Assembly (NCBI GenBank): GCA_018105865.1
Contig: CM030848.1
Coordinates: 10,983,699-11,047,698 of the forward strand
Length of the DNA stretch: 64,000 nt
Direction of reading: 5' to 3'
Source of the DNA: Metaphire vulgaris
Lineage: Eukaryota; Annelida; Clitellata; Crassiclitellata; Megascolecidae
The notes under the pieces were generated by a model, which did not search any database, was not told the DNA's origin, and saw only the letters and a program-made list of their open reading frames with translations. Both the position numbers and the translations under genes were made by a program. Of the stretch, positions 20,825 to 33,265 are shown piece after piece. Every line of letters starts with the position of its first letter. Position 1 is the first letter of the stretch.

Positions 20825-21240
20825 TGCCTGCATTGCAGGTTGTTTGATAGCAGCCTATCAGTCCCGAATGGACATTTTTCTATGCTATTTACTGTACACA
20901 GGTGGGTATACAGATAACAAATTGCTGCTGGGTCAGGTATGCACTTGCACTCAGCTCAGAAGCAGGTTCACTGAACAATAAACCGAATGCTGAAGGGTCC
21001 AAGTTCTAGTCAACAACACTTTTGCAAGAATTAACAACCAATGCGCATTCCTTTGTCCAGAAAATTGACAACCCACTGGGTACATATCCTGGACAAAAAG
21101 GTAAGTAAATAAACTCACAATAGACGATCCAATAAATGGGATGATTCACATGTGCTCTCCAAAGCCCTCTGCTCCTGCAAGTTTGTTGTTTTCAGGTAAC
21201 TATCTGTGAATTAATTCCAAAAAGTAGCTGCTGTCAATAT
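20270..21240. other. Non-coding stretch with (GAT)n
   Basis: Contains a GCT/GAT repeat cluster (20663-20823) including about 15 GAT units at 20779-20823. No gene seen. Confidence 0.5.
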
Positions 21241-21250
21241 TCACCTTTCA

Positions 21251-22676
21251 CATAGGCGGCGCACTCCTATAGGTTTTTCAGTACCCGGCCCGCCAGGTCG
21301 GGCCGGGGTACTTTTAGGAAGTAAGAACTGAAGAATTGCGATTCTTTAAATTGCTTGGTTAAATTCTCACTTCGAATTTCGAAAAAAGCCGCTGTCGCTG
21401 GAGGGCGAATGCTCTGCCGAATAGGGCTTTATAGTTGCAAGATCAGATAAGATCAGATAGGCATGTCATATTCTCATTTAATCAGAAGGCGTCAAACACG
21501 GCAGTCATAATCTTATTAGATTACACAGCTGCTGTCGCGGGAGGAGGAATGCACTGCCCACTAAGGCTTCATAGTAGAAAGATCAGATAAGATCAGGCAG
21601 TGGTCATATACACCTTTACCCCAGGTGTCAAACGCAGCAGTAACGTACGTCTATAAGTTAACATTAGATTAAAAGACGGCGGAAGGCCCTTTGACGAACC
21701 AAGTGGGGAGACGGTGGGCGAAAAGGCGAAGGGCAGCAGAGGGCACCAGGAAAGCAGTAGAGGGCGTTAGAGTGTTTCACCGAGAGATTGGCAGTCGGAT
21801 TTGGGTCCCGATCGAAAGTGATCAGTTAGAGCTTCACCGTGTTTGCATAAATTGCGGAAAGCAATCTAACGACTTCAGGGATTGATTCAATCGTTCAACA
21901 GACAACAGCGCTTCGCCATCGACACAATGGACAAGTTTGTTGTTAAACGTCGTAAACTGAATGTCAAAGACCCTGAACAAACTGTAAGTACTTCAGATAC
22001 AACATCTGCGCAAATTATTCCACAGTGATGAGTGTAGGACTAGGACTATGCTACGAAAAACTATAATCGTATAAATCTCAACACTAGACATGGTCACCCC
22101 CAAGATTTATGGGACTCCTCCGAGTTGTTTTTCACCATAGTTTTCATCCTTCTCAATCCTATTGTATGGAGCCTTATTCTTGATTTTATATCTTCTTGCT
22201 GACTGCCTGTGCTTTCAATCACACCTTCAACACATCTGAATGGCCTGACTCTTTCCATGTTTTTGTCCATTCATTGTAATATTCACGATTTTTGTATTCC
22301 CTTTCGTTGTGTCCATCACCCTTGTTTTTGTTTCACTTATTTGTAGCCTAATCCATAGTTTTGCCTGTATTACTCACAGGTTACGTCGTTATCGCCTAAT
22401 AACATAAATGGTTCAATTGAAGAAGATCTGAGACACTTTGTATTAATTCTAAATGAAAATCAACCTACTGATATATCTGTATATCCGACAAAGTTAGATG
22501 CAAAGAAACTTCGCACGATAAAAACCTTCTTAAAACGTTTCTTTTGTTATAAATCACAATTGAAAATGCATTTTGGCTATCTACTGTAAGTTAGTTAGGC
22601 ACCTCGACCCTCAACGACCGCTGCCGTTATATAGTAAACGGGCCGGGGTACTTTTTATTGTCTTCCGCCGCCTCTG
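21251..22676 (+). mobile_element. hAT-like DNA transposon, internally decayed
   Basis: Ends CATAGGCGGCG and CGCCGCCTCTG are inverted, and a second inverted pair sits just inside (GTACCCGGCCCG and CGGGCCGGGGTAC). Flanked by an exact 8-bp duplication ACCTTTCA (21243-21250, 22677-22684). At 21926 a start reads MDKFVVKRRKLNVKDPEQT and runs into a donor (GTAAGT), like the short first exon of hAT-type transposases. Only scraps of coding text follow, such as near 22400-22560. At 1426 bp it is too short for a working transposase. Confidence 0.85.
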
Positions 22677-22737
22677 ACCTTTCAGTAGGTTTTCAGAAGG
22701 TCGGTGTGAGCAAATTCAGAGCAGACCAACCGTATGC

Positions 22738-23307
22738 TTATTCCCAAACACGCCTCTTTGTTACTTTTATTTGTAGTTCATACGCAGCAGCATTCGCCAT
22801 TTTCAAAGCGTCCAAACAATTCTCGTCTCTTTTGAGGGTAGTTGCAACAGAATTATAAATATATTTAAGATGCATGCCGAGAGCCGCATAAATAGCTTCA
22901 GTCAATGAAAATACGAAACTTGATATTTCTGCCGCTTCTCGCCGGATCATGACCATGTCATCTGATGAGTTTTCATGGACAGATAAGACTTCTAATTTTC
23001 CATAATCGAACCTGTTAAATTGAAGCAGCTTCTGCATGACACCGTGGCCACTGCTGGATTGCATATAATTCATCGCTGACATCTAGTCTCAGGCGATCCA
23101 TCATAGACAATCTGTCACTAATGCTTCCGGCAGGACAACCTGCCATTTCCAATTCTTTACAGCAGTCCCCGAACTGATCGTCTGTAAAAATCCCAGTGAT
23201 CGCAAAACACAAAATCCTCCATACATCCTATTGCAATGGATCAAGCTTCGAGCTAATCTTGTTCGATCATTTGTTAAATATAAACACTCATCCATTTCCA
23301 AATTCAA
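22738..23307 (-). pseudogene. Unidentified minus-strand coding remnant in three frame-shifted blocks
   Basis: Three adjacent minus-strand open segments appear to continue each other: about 23307-23216 (contains TNDRTRLARSLIHC), 23200-23040 (contains GIFTDDQFGDCCKE and SDRLSMMDRLRLDVSDEL), and 23080-22738 (contains VLSVHENSSDDMVMIRREAA and TTLKRDENCLDALKMANAAA). The switches fall at TTTTGTGTTTT and around a repeated CAGCAGTGG. Composition looks like a real soluble, largely helical protein, but I recognise no family. It may be a decayed host gene, a transposon gene or an endogenised foreign gene. The hAT element lies just beyond its C-terminal end. Confidence 0.35.
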
Positions 23308-23309
23308 TA

Positions 23310-23868
23310 AAAAAATCTATTTAAATTTTCCAGCCTCCTTCTTTGCAAAAGGGATGGAACGATGGCCGAAACTGTCTGTACAGCTATTCGACAAAGAAAC
23401 CTATTCTCATGACAATGACAAGCAATTCATCTTTCATTTGTTAAAAACGATAAAAGAATTCAGACTGATGATCAACATATGGCTACACAGTGCGATTAAC
23501 ATTGCATTAATATCAAGCCAGGCACAGAGACAGAGAAACAACAGGACAGTTTGCCACAAACATAATGGAAGATCGGGCTCAGTGAAAGTTGAATTAGTGA
23601 ATACCGCAATAATTAGCAAATTAATATGCTACGAGTCTAATCGGAATGACCAAAATTAATAAAACATCTTTTCATCTCAAGATTATCGTTCCTCCAATCA
23701 TCAATCTGTTCCCGACACTTCTGTCATCATTGGAATAATTGCAAAAAGACTGATGATGAGCAGCGATGAACCAGATTAAGCCCTGCATCTTGATTTATCT
23801 ATGGAGAATCAAAAACTGATAATTCAACAAGGTCTTCTTCATTTTGCTCAAACATATTTAAGTGTATA

Positions 23869-23876
<8 letters not shown>
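23310..23876. other. Non-coding stretch
   Basis: No gene or repeat recognised between the coding remnant and the TA array. Confidence 0.4.

Positions 23877-23944
<68 letters not shown>
23877..23944. repeat. (TA)n microsatellite
   Basis: About 60 bases of alternating TA. Confidence 0.9.
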
Positions 23945-23946
<2 letters not shown>

Positions 23947-23984
23947 TACTGTTGGCCAATTTATGACATAACAGTTTCTGTTGG

Positions 23985-24900
23985 CAATTTATTATGGCCT
24001 TAAAGCAAAGCGATCAGTGTCCAAATAAGCTTCTTTTAAATTCATCAAAAACCGAGTTCTTGCTATTAGATACTCCAGCTCAATTGACCAAATTTGAATC
24101 TCAGAAATCTGTAGTACTAGGAGATTCCACTGTTGTTTCTAGAAGTACTTCTGCTCATAACCTTGGTGTGACATTTGACTCTTCCCTCTCTTTCACTTGT
24201 CACATAAATTCAATCAGCAAAATTCCTTATTATCATATTCGGGACATCTATCGCATCAGACATCTACTTCCTAAGCCTATCCTTATTCAGTTAACCAATG
24301 CATTGGTATCTAGTCGCCTAGATTATTGCAATTCCCTGCTTTTCGGCATCACAAATTCAAACATGCAGATTCTATCCAGAGAGTACAAAATTCCATAGTT
24401 AGAGTAATATCCAAAACTCCCAAATTTGAACATATATCCCCAGCTAGACAATCCCTACATTGGCTTCCTATCAAACACTGAATTAATTATAAAATCTGTC
24501 GTTTTAGTATATAAAACCAAGCTATATAATGAGCCCAATTATCAATAGATGCGACTGATCCTTCGGCCTACTAATCATTCCACTAGGTATTCGGCAGGAC
24601 CTTCATTTGCTTTTCCTTATTCTCGTACAGTCATTGGCACTAGTTGTTTATCAGTGTGTGGCCCTAGGCTCTGGACTTCATTACCAGTATCACTTTGCAT
24701 TACTAACACTTTAGCATCTTTCAGATCCGGTCTTAAAAAAGACCTATGACTTGGTCTATCCCCCTTTGATTGCCCCCCCCCCACTGTTCTGACTGATCTT
24801 TCCGGCTTGACTTGGGTACTATTCAATTTGGATTTGGTGCGCCATCGGATGATGCCTTGGGCATTGTGACAGTGGCGCCATAGAAGTTTATTGATTGATT
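23985..24900 (+). mobile_element. L2/CR1-like LINE, C-terminal part, with hairpin tail and (ATTG)n
   Basis: Readable blocks after the RT core: LNSSKTEFLLL, AHNLGVTFDSSLSF, RDIYRIRHLLPK, SSRLDYCNSLLFGI, then with frameshifts CGPRLWTSLP and a final SFRSGLKKDL near 24745. The 3' UTR holds nested stems GCGCCA/TGGCGC and ATGCC/GGCAT (24838-24881) and ends in ATTG units. Tails of the same type are at 39290-39420, 43112-43256 and (minus) 61030-61095. Confidence 0.82.
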
Positions 24901-25245
24901 GTCCATAGATTCTATTTCCTTACGGTACTTTCATAATGAATTTCTGCTGAAGGCACTGTACTATATTCAGATTATATTCAGACAGATTATAATATCATGA
25001 TGCGAATTGATTGGCCCAGTAACAGGATCATCCAAGCTGCTAATATAAAATGAATCTGTTGCATTACTATTAGGAAGTAATATGCATGTAGAACACCATT
25101 ATTCCAAACACTCGAGGTCATTTTGTCCAGGCAAAGATAAAGACATCAGTGTCCAAATTGAATATTAGGTGGAGCTATAAATACCAATATCTGAATGGCA
25201 TTTTGCTGCATGCCTATAAAACATGTTTAATGTATTGGCTGTAAA

Positions 25246-25676
25246 CAGTGGCGGCTCCAAGATTTGTAAAGTGGGGACCGTTAGAGATGGTAACTTCCAA
25301 GCATGGGGGCCAACTATTTTTCATAAACTTGGACTAGTCTAGTTGGGGGGGGCAGGCATTCAATAGGGACATGGGGCCCAACCCCTCCCCTTGGCTGCCA
25401 AAAACAAATTTTTAAAAATGAGTTTATGAGTTCTATGCGTTTTTAATGATGGGACGCGATTTTGGGAGCCACCCCTCCCCTTGGCTATAAAACCTTGGAT
25501 ATAAAATGTAACGGTTTAAGAGGTGACGATCTTTTTTGCTTGTCAGCATGTGGGAGGAAAAAATAGAGATGAGCTGACGACCTTATTTTTTGCTTGTCAA
25601 GATTTTTCCCGAAGTTGGTCATGTCAAAACCAAAAACCAAATCCCCACCCTTCCGGAAATCCTGGCTACGCCACTG
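25246..25676. mobile_element. Joined fragments of two hAT-like elements
   Basis: The left part starts CAGTGGCGGCTCC like the element at 29293. The right part ends ATCCTGGCTACGCCACTG, the inverted end of the family at 60567. Two minus-strand core motifs lie at about 25524-25545 and 25577-25600. Confidence 0.55.
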
Positions 25677-25883
25677 ACGGGCCCTCTGGCCCCCTATGCT
25701 GAGCTGTCTCTGGCTGTGAATCAGGTAATGTGATAGTGCATTTAAAACTTGACAAGAATGTTCAACAGTCCAACTGATAGTAACAAGAACAGAAAAAATT
25801 TTCAGATGCGGAGACTGGAACGATAGTTTTAAGAGAGCCGTGCGTGGTGAAAACGTAGACGTCAAAAGTGCTTTGCTTCAAAC

Positions 25884-26456
25884 CAGTGGCGGCTCCACAG
25901 GGGGCCCGTGCCCACTATTGAGTGTCTGCCCCCCCCCCGGTATCCCACCTGTTGGGAACCTATACTTATTACTTTAGTACCACATCATCATCATCATTAA
26001 CCGTGGGCTCATCGCCCGTTGGTGTATAATGCCATCTCCACAGTTTTCTGCCATTCTTTTCTGTCCGTTGCTCTGTGACTAAGATCCTGTAAACTGCTTC
26101 CACACCATTCTTCAGTATCATCACACCATTCCTTGTGTGGTCTCCCTCTCTTATTGGCACCCTCCATTATTCCAAACATTAGAACTTTGATCTTTCTGTC
26201 CTCTTTCATTCTGCATATGTCTCCAAAAAGTTGGAGTTTCCTTTGTTTTACTCTTTCCAGCATGGTTTGTTTGGGCTGAATTCTCCTATATAGTTCATTT
26301 GTGATTTTTTCGACCCATCCGATTTGTAGTATTTTTCTATAATATTTTCTTTCAAAGGCTAGTACCACATACCTAACAACAAATGGTTGGCCCTCCATGA
26401 TTAGAAGTTGCCACCCCAACGGCCCCCCACTTGCCAAATCCTGGAGCCGCCACTGC
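25884..26456. mobile_element. hAT-like element interrupted by a LINE
   Basis: CAGTGGCGGCTCC to GGAGCCGCCACTG with exact flanks CTTCAAAC (25876-25883, 26457-26464). Removing the inner insert leaves a unit like 17403-17593. Confidence 0.9.
25986..26359 (-). mobile_element. LINE C-terminal fragment nested in a hAT-like element
   Basis: The minus strand reads MLERVKQRKLQLFGDICRMK, then ANKRGRPHKEWCDD and LSHRATDRKEWQKTV, the end of a LINE protein, then a short ATG repeat tail. It is flanked by an exact 11-bp duplication TAGTACCACAT (25975-25985, 26360-26370). Confidence 0.88.
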
Positions 26457-26919
26457 TTCAAACAGTAAATTGCTTTGCTGATTCATGTAGATTTCGCTTG
26501 CTGTTTTATATACCTGTAAGTGCATTTCCAAGTTATGTATTGCAGGTCAAAAGTGGTGGTCTGTTCGAAACCTCACTAAAAGCTGAAACAGTTTTTGAGA
26601 AAAATTTCAAAAGGACAACGTATGCGCATAGAAACTGCAGCTAATCCCAACATGCTACTGGTGCTCTCTGTGTGTTCTAATTTGATGACTATGGAATTGT
26701 TCTGTCTTCGTATAACAAACATAATGTGACAAGTCAGGACAGTTCGTTGACATATTTTGAAAAGCAGAGATTGGTTTTTTTAAAAAAGCAGTTGGGGATC
26801 GGGCTGCTCCCACCACAAAATTTTCCACTTCCTGTGATGTACTGGATGGCTAAAATCCACAATTTTTTAACCGCCACTGGAGATCAACCTCGACCATTGG
26901 TATTATACCCCCTGCAATG

Positions 26920-27037
26920 CAGACCCATCGAGAGAAATTTTGGGTATTGCATGGCATAACATTTGCCGATCCGCCTGGGCCCCCTACAGATCGCCGGGGC
27001 CCTGGGCATTTGCCCCCTGCCCCTCTCAACGGGCCTG
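26920..27037. mobile_element. Short hAT-like element
   Basis: CAGACCCATCGAGAG to CTCTCAACGGGCCTG; GC-rich body; no clean duplication. Confidence 0.45.
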
Positions 27038-27039
27038 CC

Positions 27040-28330
27040 TGCATATTGAACATACACTGTAAGTGGAAGGCATCTAACTGCCGATTTGTAATTGAGATTT
27101 ACCGTTTTACCTGTAAATCTGTGGTGCATCAGTTACGACCACCGAAAAGTGTTCAATGAAGAAGCTTAGCTAATTTATTTATGTGATTATATTTCTATAA
27201 TGGATTGTTCTAGAAAATATAACACTTCAGATTCACCGAGTGTATAATTCGGCATCATTAATATCTTGCCAAGGCATTACTCAACTAGAAATGCCCCGCT
27301 AATCACATACATTAGTCAAAAAATTAACAGTAATCTCCAAGGTTTACTGGTAATGATTCTTTCTGCACTGAATGAAATAGCCTTATACTTTACACTTCAC
27401 TCATACCTGTCAAAATGCATTAGCACGTGCATGCCATCGTTCAATTAAAATTTTAGGTGATTTAAAAACTGAAATAAAGACAATCTTGAATTATTCGTAG
27501 TTCAATCAATGCATCATATTAGAATGTTGTTGCACACACGGAAATACAAAATCTTCCCAAGATGATCAGTTTCAAGAAATTGGACTCACACATCGTAAGA
27601 ATTATGCATGACTTTTGTCACAAATACAATTACTAAATTAGAGAATAAAAAGAAGTCTAATTTTAGAATCACTTTCATAATATTTCAGATAGGACCTATA
27701 TTTACACCATGAAATTTTTCTACAGTCAACGAAATTCATTATTTCATCAAACTCAGTCAAAACGGTAAAACAATGCTTAGAAGTAGGGCTAGTAGTTTAG
27801 GAGTCAGTAGGAGTCTAGTAGCTTCAAGTACTCAGTACTCGCGTAAAACCGGAAATACATGATTTGCAGAAGATCTCTCATTTGATAGATGTTATATCAA
27901 GATATTCTAATTCACAAAATGGCCAAATTTTAATTAAAGTTATTCTTTATTTATCTATTCAATATTTTATCCAATAAAGACTAGAAGATCTCCTGATCAT
28001 GTATTAGATTCTAATTAAATGGCCAGTCCAATATTTTATCCAATAAAGACTGATCCTCCGGACTGAATTACTACGATCATGATTTGAACATTTTCAATAA
28101 GGACCAAAATAGCATAGAAGACTGATGAAATCTTTTCCTCTCAGATAATAATTCATTTGTTGATAGGAGACAGTGTCACTAATGGCAACATGATCAGACA
28201 AAACAGAACCCATTTTATAAGGATTAGTACCCTCACCCAACCTCCTGGATTTTGAAACTATCTGGAAACTACGATCCGACCAAAAGCTCTGTAACCCATC
28301 ACAAATCCCTGATCCAAAAGCAATGATCAT
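27040..28330. other. AT-rich intergenic stretch
   Basis: No gene recognised. A short internal repeat, CCAATATTTTATCCAATAAAGACT and a near copy, occurs around 27957 and 28027. Confidence 0.4.
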
Positions 28331-28347
28331 CTCAATGAATCTTGCCC

Positions 28348-28349
<2 letters not shown>

Positions 28350-28385
<36 letters not shown>

Positions 28386-28555
28386 TTCTGCCTCTCTCTT
28401 TCTTGCTCTCTGTCTGTCTCTTTCTCTGTCTCTCTCTCTCTCTCTCTATCTCTTTCTGTCTCTCTCTTTCTTGCTCTCTGTCTGTCTCTTTCTCTGTCTC
28501 TCTCTCTCCTTCATGTCTGTCTGTCTGTCTGTTTGTCTCTCTCTCTCTCTCTGTG
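28350..28555. repeat. (CT)n / CTGT compound microsatellite
   Basis: Interrupted CT, CTGT and CTTT units with a duplicated block of about 80 bases. Confidence 0.9.
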
Positions 28556-28844
28556 CTCTGCCCCTCACTCACCATTGCCTTCCTTACCAAACCAATCAAC
28601 ACCATTGTCCGCATCTCGGTAGCAACTAGCATCGCATCAAGATCCAACACTGTATCTGACCAGTGAGATCTTACAAAATTTATACGACAACCTTTTGGAT
28701 AAAATGGACCATTCTGCTTCACATGGACATAGTGGAGGAGGGTCAGAGGTTAGGGTTAACTTGCCAATCCATATCCAATACGATGGAGCAGACCACTTTT
28801 AGCATATTAGAGATATGAAAACACCACAAAATTACAATAAATAT

Positions 28845-29066
28845 GAGTGGCGATTCCAGGATTTCTTGGTGGGGGGGGGGAATGAAATGAATTCATATGA
28901 AGTTGGTGGGGGGATGACAAGAGAAAGAAAAAAATCAATAAAAAAGGTCATCTGCAGTTTTTCCCCATAGTTTTTTAGACTTTTACCCAAAAATTGGTTC
29001 CACAAGCCAAAAAAAGTCGGGTGGGGGATGCATCCCCACTCATCCCCCCACGTGGAACCGCCACTG
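28845..29066. mobile_element. hAT-like element (CAGTGGCGGTTCC family)
   Basis: Left end GAGTGGCGATTCCAGG (CAG altered to GAG), right end TGGAACCGCCACTG; flanks ATAAATAT and ATAAATAA (7 of 8). Second copy at 43293-43601. Confidence 0.78.
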
Positions 29067-29292
29067 ATAAATAAGATAATTTTTCCACTTTGGATGTGTA
29101 AAACTATGGAACTTATAATTACTAAACAAGCAAAAATAAAAGCTAGTGAAGTTCTTCTGGCCACAAAAGTTCCTAGCTTTGGCACTTTGTTGCAACGTTC
29201 AAACTAATGAGCTGAATACATCGCATAGCTATTGTCCTCCAATCAAACTAAATTCAACTGAATAGGAGTTATAAAATCTGATTAGAATACGC

Positions 29293-29481
29293 CAGTGGCG
29301 GCTCTAGGATTTGGCAAGTGGGGGGCCGTTGGGGTGACAACTTCTAATCATGGGGGGCCAACCATTTGTTGTTTAATGTATGTAGCATTAAGTATAGGGT
29401 CCCAACTGGGGGGGGCACTGGAGGCCAGGCACTCAATAGGGGGGCACGGGCCCCCTGGCCCTCCCGGTGGAGCCGCCACTG
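29293..29481. mobile_element. hAT-like element (CAGTGGCGGCTCC family)
   Basis: CAGTGGCGGCTCTAGG to GGAGCCGCCACTG with exact duplication GAATACGC (29285-29292, 29482-29489). The body is about 90% like 48976-49163 by eye. Confidence 0.92.
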
Positions 29482-29707
29482 GAATACGCTCTTTAACCAG
29501 CATTACAGAAGCTATTAAAAAATGAAAAAATGGAAGGTCAACATTGTTTAGTATAAACAATAAAACAATTGCGGTATGATGACGATTAGCATAATCAGCG
29601 ACAATAATCAAGTCAAGGTTCTGTATACAAAGTGGTGTCACTAGGGGGAAGCAAAGCTGATTGATGCACAATGTAACATTACAATGGCAACAACACACAG
29701 TACAATG

Positions 29708-29938
29708 CATTACATAGTCACATTACATTACATTACATTACATTACAACACGTGACTCGATGACCTTTTGTGCTCATCACCAGTCAGAAATTTGGAAGAT
29801 TCTAGATATTTTGAGCCAAATAAGAATGTCAGTTCAATTTTTGGTTGACACCATGTTTACTATCCTTAGTGACACCACTGCATGTGGGATGGTGGTGGTG
29901 GCAGGCCGTGTGTGTGTGTGCGTGTGTGTGTGTGTGTG
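29708..29938. repeat. (ACATT)n and (GT)n short arrays
   Basis: Six ACATT units at about 29717-29746 and a GT array at 29909-29938; nothing coding between. Confidence 0.7.
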
Positions 29939-29969
29939 TACGATTAAGTAGAATTACCTTGCTGCACAT

Positions 29970-30100
29970 TCTGAAGAATCATCAACTTGAAGAAATGCAA
30001 CAGAATTCTCTTCATGCAATTCAGTTCCATTTCTTAGACGGCAGTCGACTCAAGTCGAATTCTGGTGTCAAGCAGGGAACAGTTTTCCTTTAATCATCAC
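29970..30100 (+). mobile_element. LINE reverse transcriptase remnant
   Basis: Reads ILKNHQLEEMQ...LDGSRLKSNSGVKQGTVF, like the GVKQGCVLAP block of RTE/Jockey-type reverse transcriptases. It has decayed beyond that. Confidence 0.5.
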
Positions 30101-32273
30101 AATGAATGTTGATTTAGGTGTCCTCAGTCACCGGCGCACAGTTCCGACATCAACGGAGCCTTTAATCTACAATGAAAACAAAATCCAATGCTTTTGGCAA
30201 GAACAAGAGACCTTCCATATTCCAGCTCCAAGGTAAAAGGGAAAGCAATACAACGAAAAGTAATCTACTTTGTTCACAGTAAATGCACGTAAGAGCAATC
30301 ATATCGAATAATGGCTACAATCATATCAGCCTCTTCAGGGAAGAAAACCACGGTTCTGTCTCGAACAAGACGTACATATTTTCGACATATCAGGCAGCCG
30401 TGGTATATAGAATCCTGAAATCTGATAGCTTATCCCGTAACTACCCTGCAAAGTGAAAACCCATTTGACGAGAAAACATCAAGGCACGGGTTTCCGGAAG
30501 GAAATTTCATCCACAATAGGCAACAGAAAAGAAGCTGCAGAGGAGGTTGTCCTGGCAACAAACGTCTGAATCCATAAAACCTGCAGTTAAAAAGCCTCAC
30601 AGTGTGTCCACAGTGGAACTGAAGGTGTCAAACAATACTGACAGAAAGCACCAGGGAAATTGTTGGCATTTCGTGCAATACAGAAGATAAGCAACAAAAC
30701 AAAGCTGAAGGAACAAGTACTTTGCAGATTTGCAAAATGCTAATTCTATCACCACCAACACCGCATATACTCTCCTCTGCCACGGGGGGGGATTTATGCA
30801 AGTTTGGGGGATGTGCAAGAAATTACCTTAACTCCTGAATTATTGCAAATTTTGGGAGAAAATCTAAAATTTTTAAGAGAATCCCTCCTCCTATCCGGCC
30901 TGCATACAATACTGACCACCGCTACCAGCAGTCATCCCTCACTACAACAATCATGCCTATATTAAAAAATGCCAATTTTACATTAATCTAATTGACTAAC
31001 AAGAGCCAACCATTTTCAACTAAACACTGGAGAAATTAGTTTTAGAAAATGAGAATTGTGCAGTAAAATTTTTGGATCACAAATATTCATTCACTGCTTT
31101 GTTATTCAAGCGATGAAATAATACGAATTTTATGATGTGACTGAAAAATCATTTGGAAATTCATGGAAAATATAGCCAAGGCTTTTAATTAAAACTGCAG
31201 AAAATTGGAAAGCAAGCAAGCGCATTGCTGTCATTCCATTCAATGAATCTAATTGACAGCATTTTACAAACCAGAAAAGATATTCAAATGTCCGCATGAA
31301 TGACTTTTGACGTCTAGTTTCTGGATAAAATTTTCAGTAGAAATTAAGCTTCAACTGAACAAAAAAGTCTTTTTTTGTAGAATCAGCCGATTTCCAGAGA
31401 CATGACATGTGCTAACTGTTGTAACGGATAGGCCTTCATTGTTATCGGATTTAGTACCTTCCACGGAGAAACAATTTGAATTCATTATGGCAGGCAGTAC
31501 CTCAAGGGAGTTCAGCTTCACAAGTGAATCTAGTCTGCACTGTCCCTTCGGAATTGATTTGTCTGACTTGCTTCGACATTACAATGTCTTTGGAAGAGAG
31601 AAACTACAGTATTGATCGCGTACCTTCTTCTTCTTCTTAGACATAAAAATACTCCGTTCTAGCTAGGGTTACAAACATTTAGAACTAATAAAATCTTACC
31701 ATTTCTGCTACGCGTTTCCCTGATAATATATCTACTGGAAATTCTATGAATCATAGAAATAGGATAAAAGACATTATTGCTGCAACCATCACCTTCAGTG
31801 ACCACAGTACACGAATAATAAAACTGCCGTTATTATTGCGATTATTTTAGCACAGAATAATCTACTTAAATCGAGGAGATTCTTACTTTAAGATGTCATC
31901 AGTACAAAGCAACGCATATTGACTTCTGATAATAATTATAAAAGTGCTGACATACCAGGAGCAAAAGTCTTTAAAATGTTATTTCCTCCAAAACTAATAA
32001 ATTTCAATCAATCAGCCATTAAGCATTTTTAACACCATTATACTAAGGCATATACATCAGTTGATGGTCACTTCATAGTGTAAGCACAGTTGAAACTTAA
32101 GATAAGAATTAAAAGTTGAAAAACAATTTTAATTCAATTTTTTTAAATTCAGCTAAAAAATTCCTGCATCCAAAGCCAGATTTCTCCGGATTCCTTTATC
32201 CGATGACCTCTCTAATGGCTCATAACTGGCAGAGTCATTTCTCGATGCTTTGAACGATACAACAATCGTACTA
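30100..32273. other. Intergenic stretch, little recognised
   Basis: No gene supported. The short G/C-run segment 30781-30900, ending ATCCGGCCTGCAT, is a relative of 35700-35800, so it is probably a dispersed element. Confidence 0.4.
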
Positions 32274-32281
32274 TCAGTATA

Positions 32282-32496
32282 CAGGGTTTATTTAATCTAG
32301 GCCGTTTCCGGGGGGGGAGGGAAATTGCCCTTCCCCGGAAATTTCAGATTCCCCGGAAATTTTGGCATACTATATCAACTAACAGCAGCCCCCTAGCAAA
32401 ATTCCCCCGGCTTTGTCAGTTCCCCCCGGCTTTGTCAGTTTCTCCCCGGCTTTGTCAGTGTCCCTCCCAGAGTCCAGGAGTCTAGATTAAACACTG
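32282..32496. mobile_element. hAT-like element (AATCTAGGCCGTTTCCGG family)
   Basis: CAGGGTTTATTTAATCTAGG to CTAGATTAAACACTG; exact duplication TCAGTATA (32274-32281, 32497-32504). Relatives at 38616-38807 and 44359-44536. Confidence 0.88.
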
Positions 32497-32509
32497 TCAG
32501 TATACCGGT

Positions 32510-33260
32510 ATATACGCTGATACCTTGTTATGACTTCATGCCGATGTTGTTGATACTACATGTAGATTTCTTTGACCCGTTGTTGGAGCTTCTAATTACT
32601 GTATTAATTAATTATTCATTTCACCTGAAATGCTTTCAATGAATGAATTTTTATCACAGCAGGCTGTAATATGGTTGATCTGAAAAATCAATAGTTCTAA
32701 TGTAGGACATCTTTTATGTTGTCATCATTTTTAACAAGCGGTTCACACAGGTCAGTTTTTAATCTCTGCCTATTATTACAAACCGCACTATAGTTTTTGA
32801 CTGCCCGCCTCGTATTTGGGACTCCTAAAAATGGAAACCCCTACTAAGATTATGCTTAAGATACTTATTCTAATTAAATTTACGCAGTATACATCTGTTG
32901 GTCAATGCAACGGAAACATAATTATATAATTGGACATATATCCTCAATCAGTTGACTATAAAAAGAATTGTTCGTAATAAAGATTGCGTTCCTTTTAAAA
33001 GTTCTCTTGTCAAATTATTCTATCAATTTCAAGCCTGGTCAGTAGTGGCTATATTTTACACAAACAAGACACTGAACACAAATCCCAGTAGTCTACTCTT
33101 ATTAATGAGCACCGCAAATCACCATCTTCTGCTTATCAGCTGTTACGAGTGAAAATTCGAGAAGAGCAAAAGGCAGTCCTCAGGTAATTTGTAAAAACTA
33201 CAGGTCACGTGAAAATTGCAATCATGCTATACGAATTATACGTACTGTTTTGTAACGGTT
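32510..33260. other. Intergenic stretch, nothing recognised
   Basis: AT-rich, no gene or repeat supported. Confidence 0.4.
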
Positions 33261-33265
33261 ACCAA

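Noticed and set aside
25985..26365. Exon of a host gene on the minus strand
   Set aside because: The text is a standard LINE C-terminus bounded by an 11-bp target duplication.
28323..28722. Open frames rich in SLSLS or RERE
   Set aside because: CT/GA microsatellite translations.
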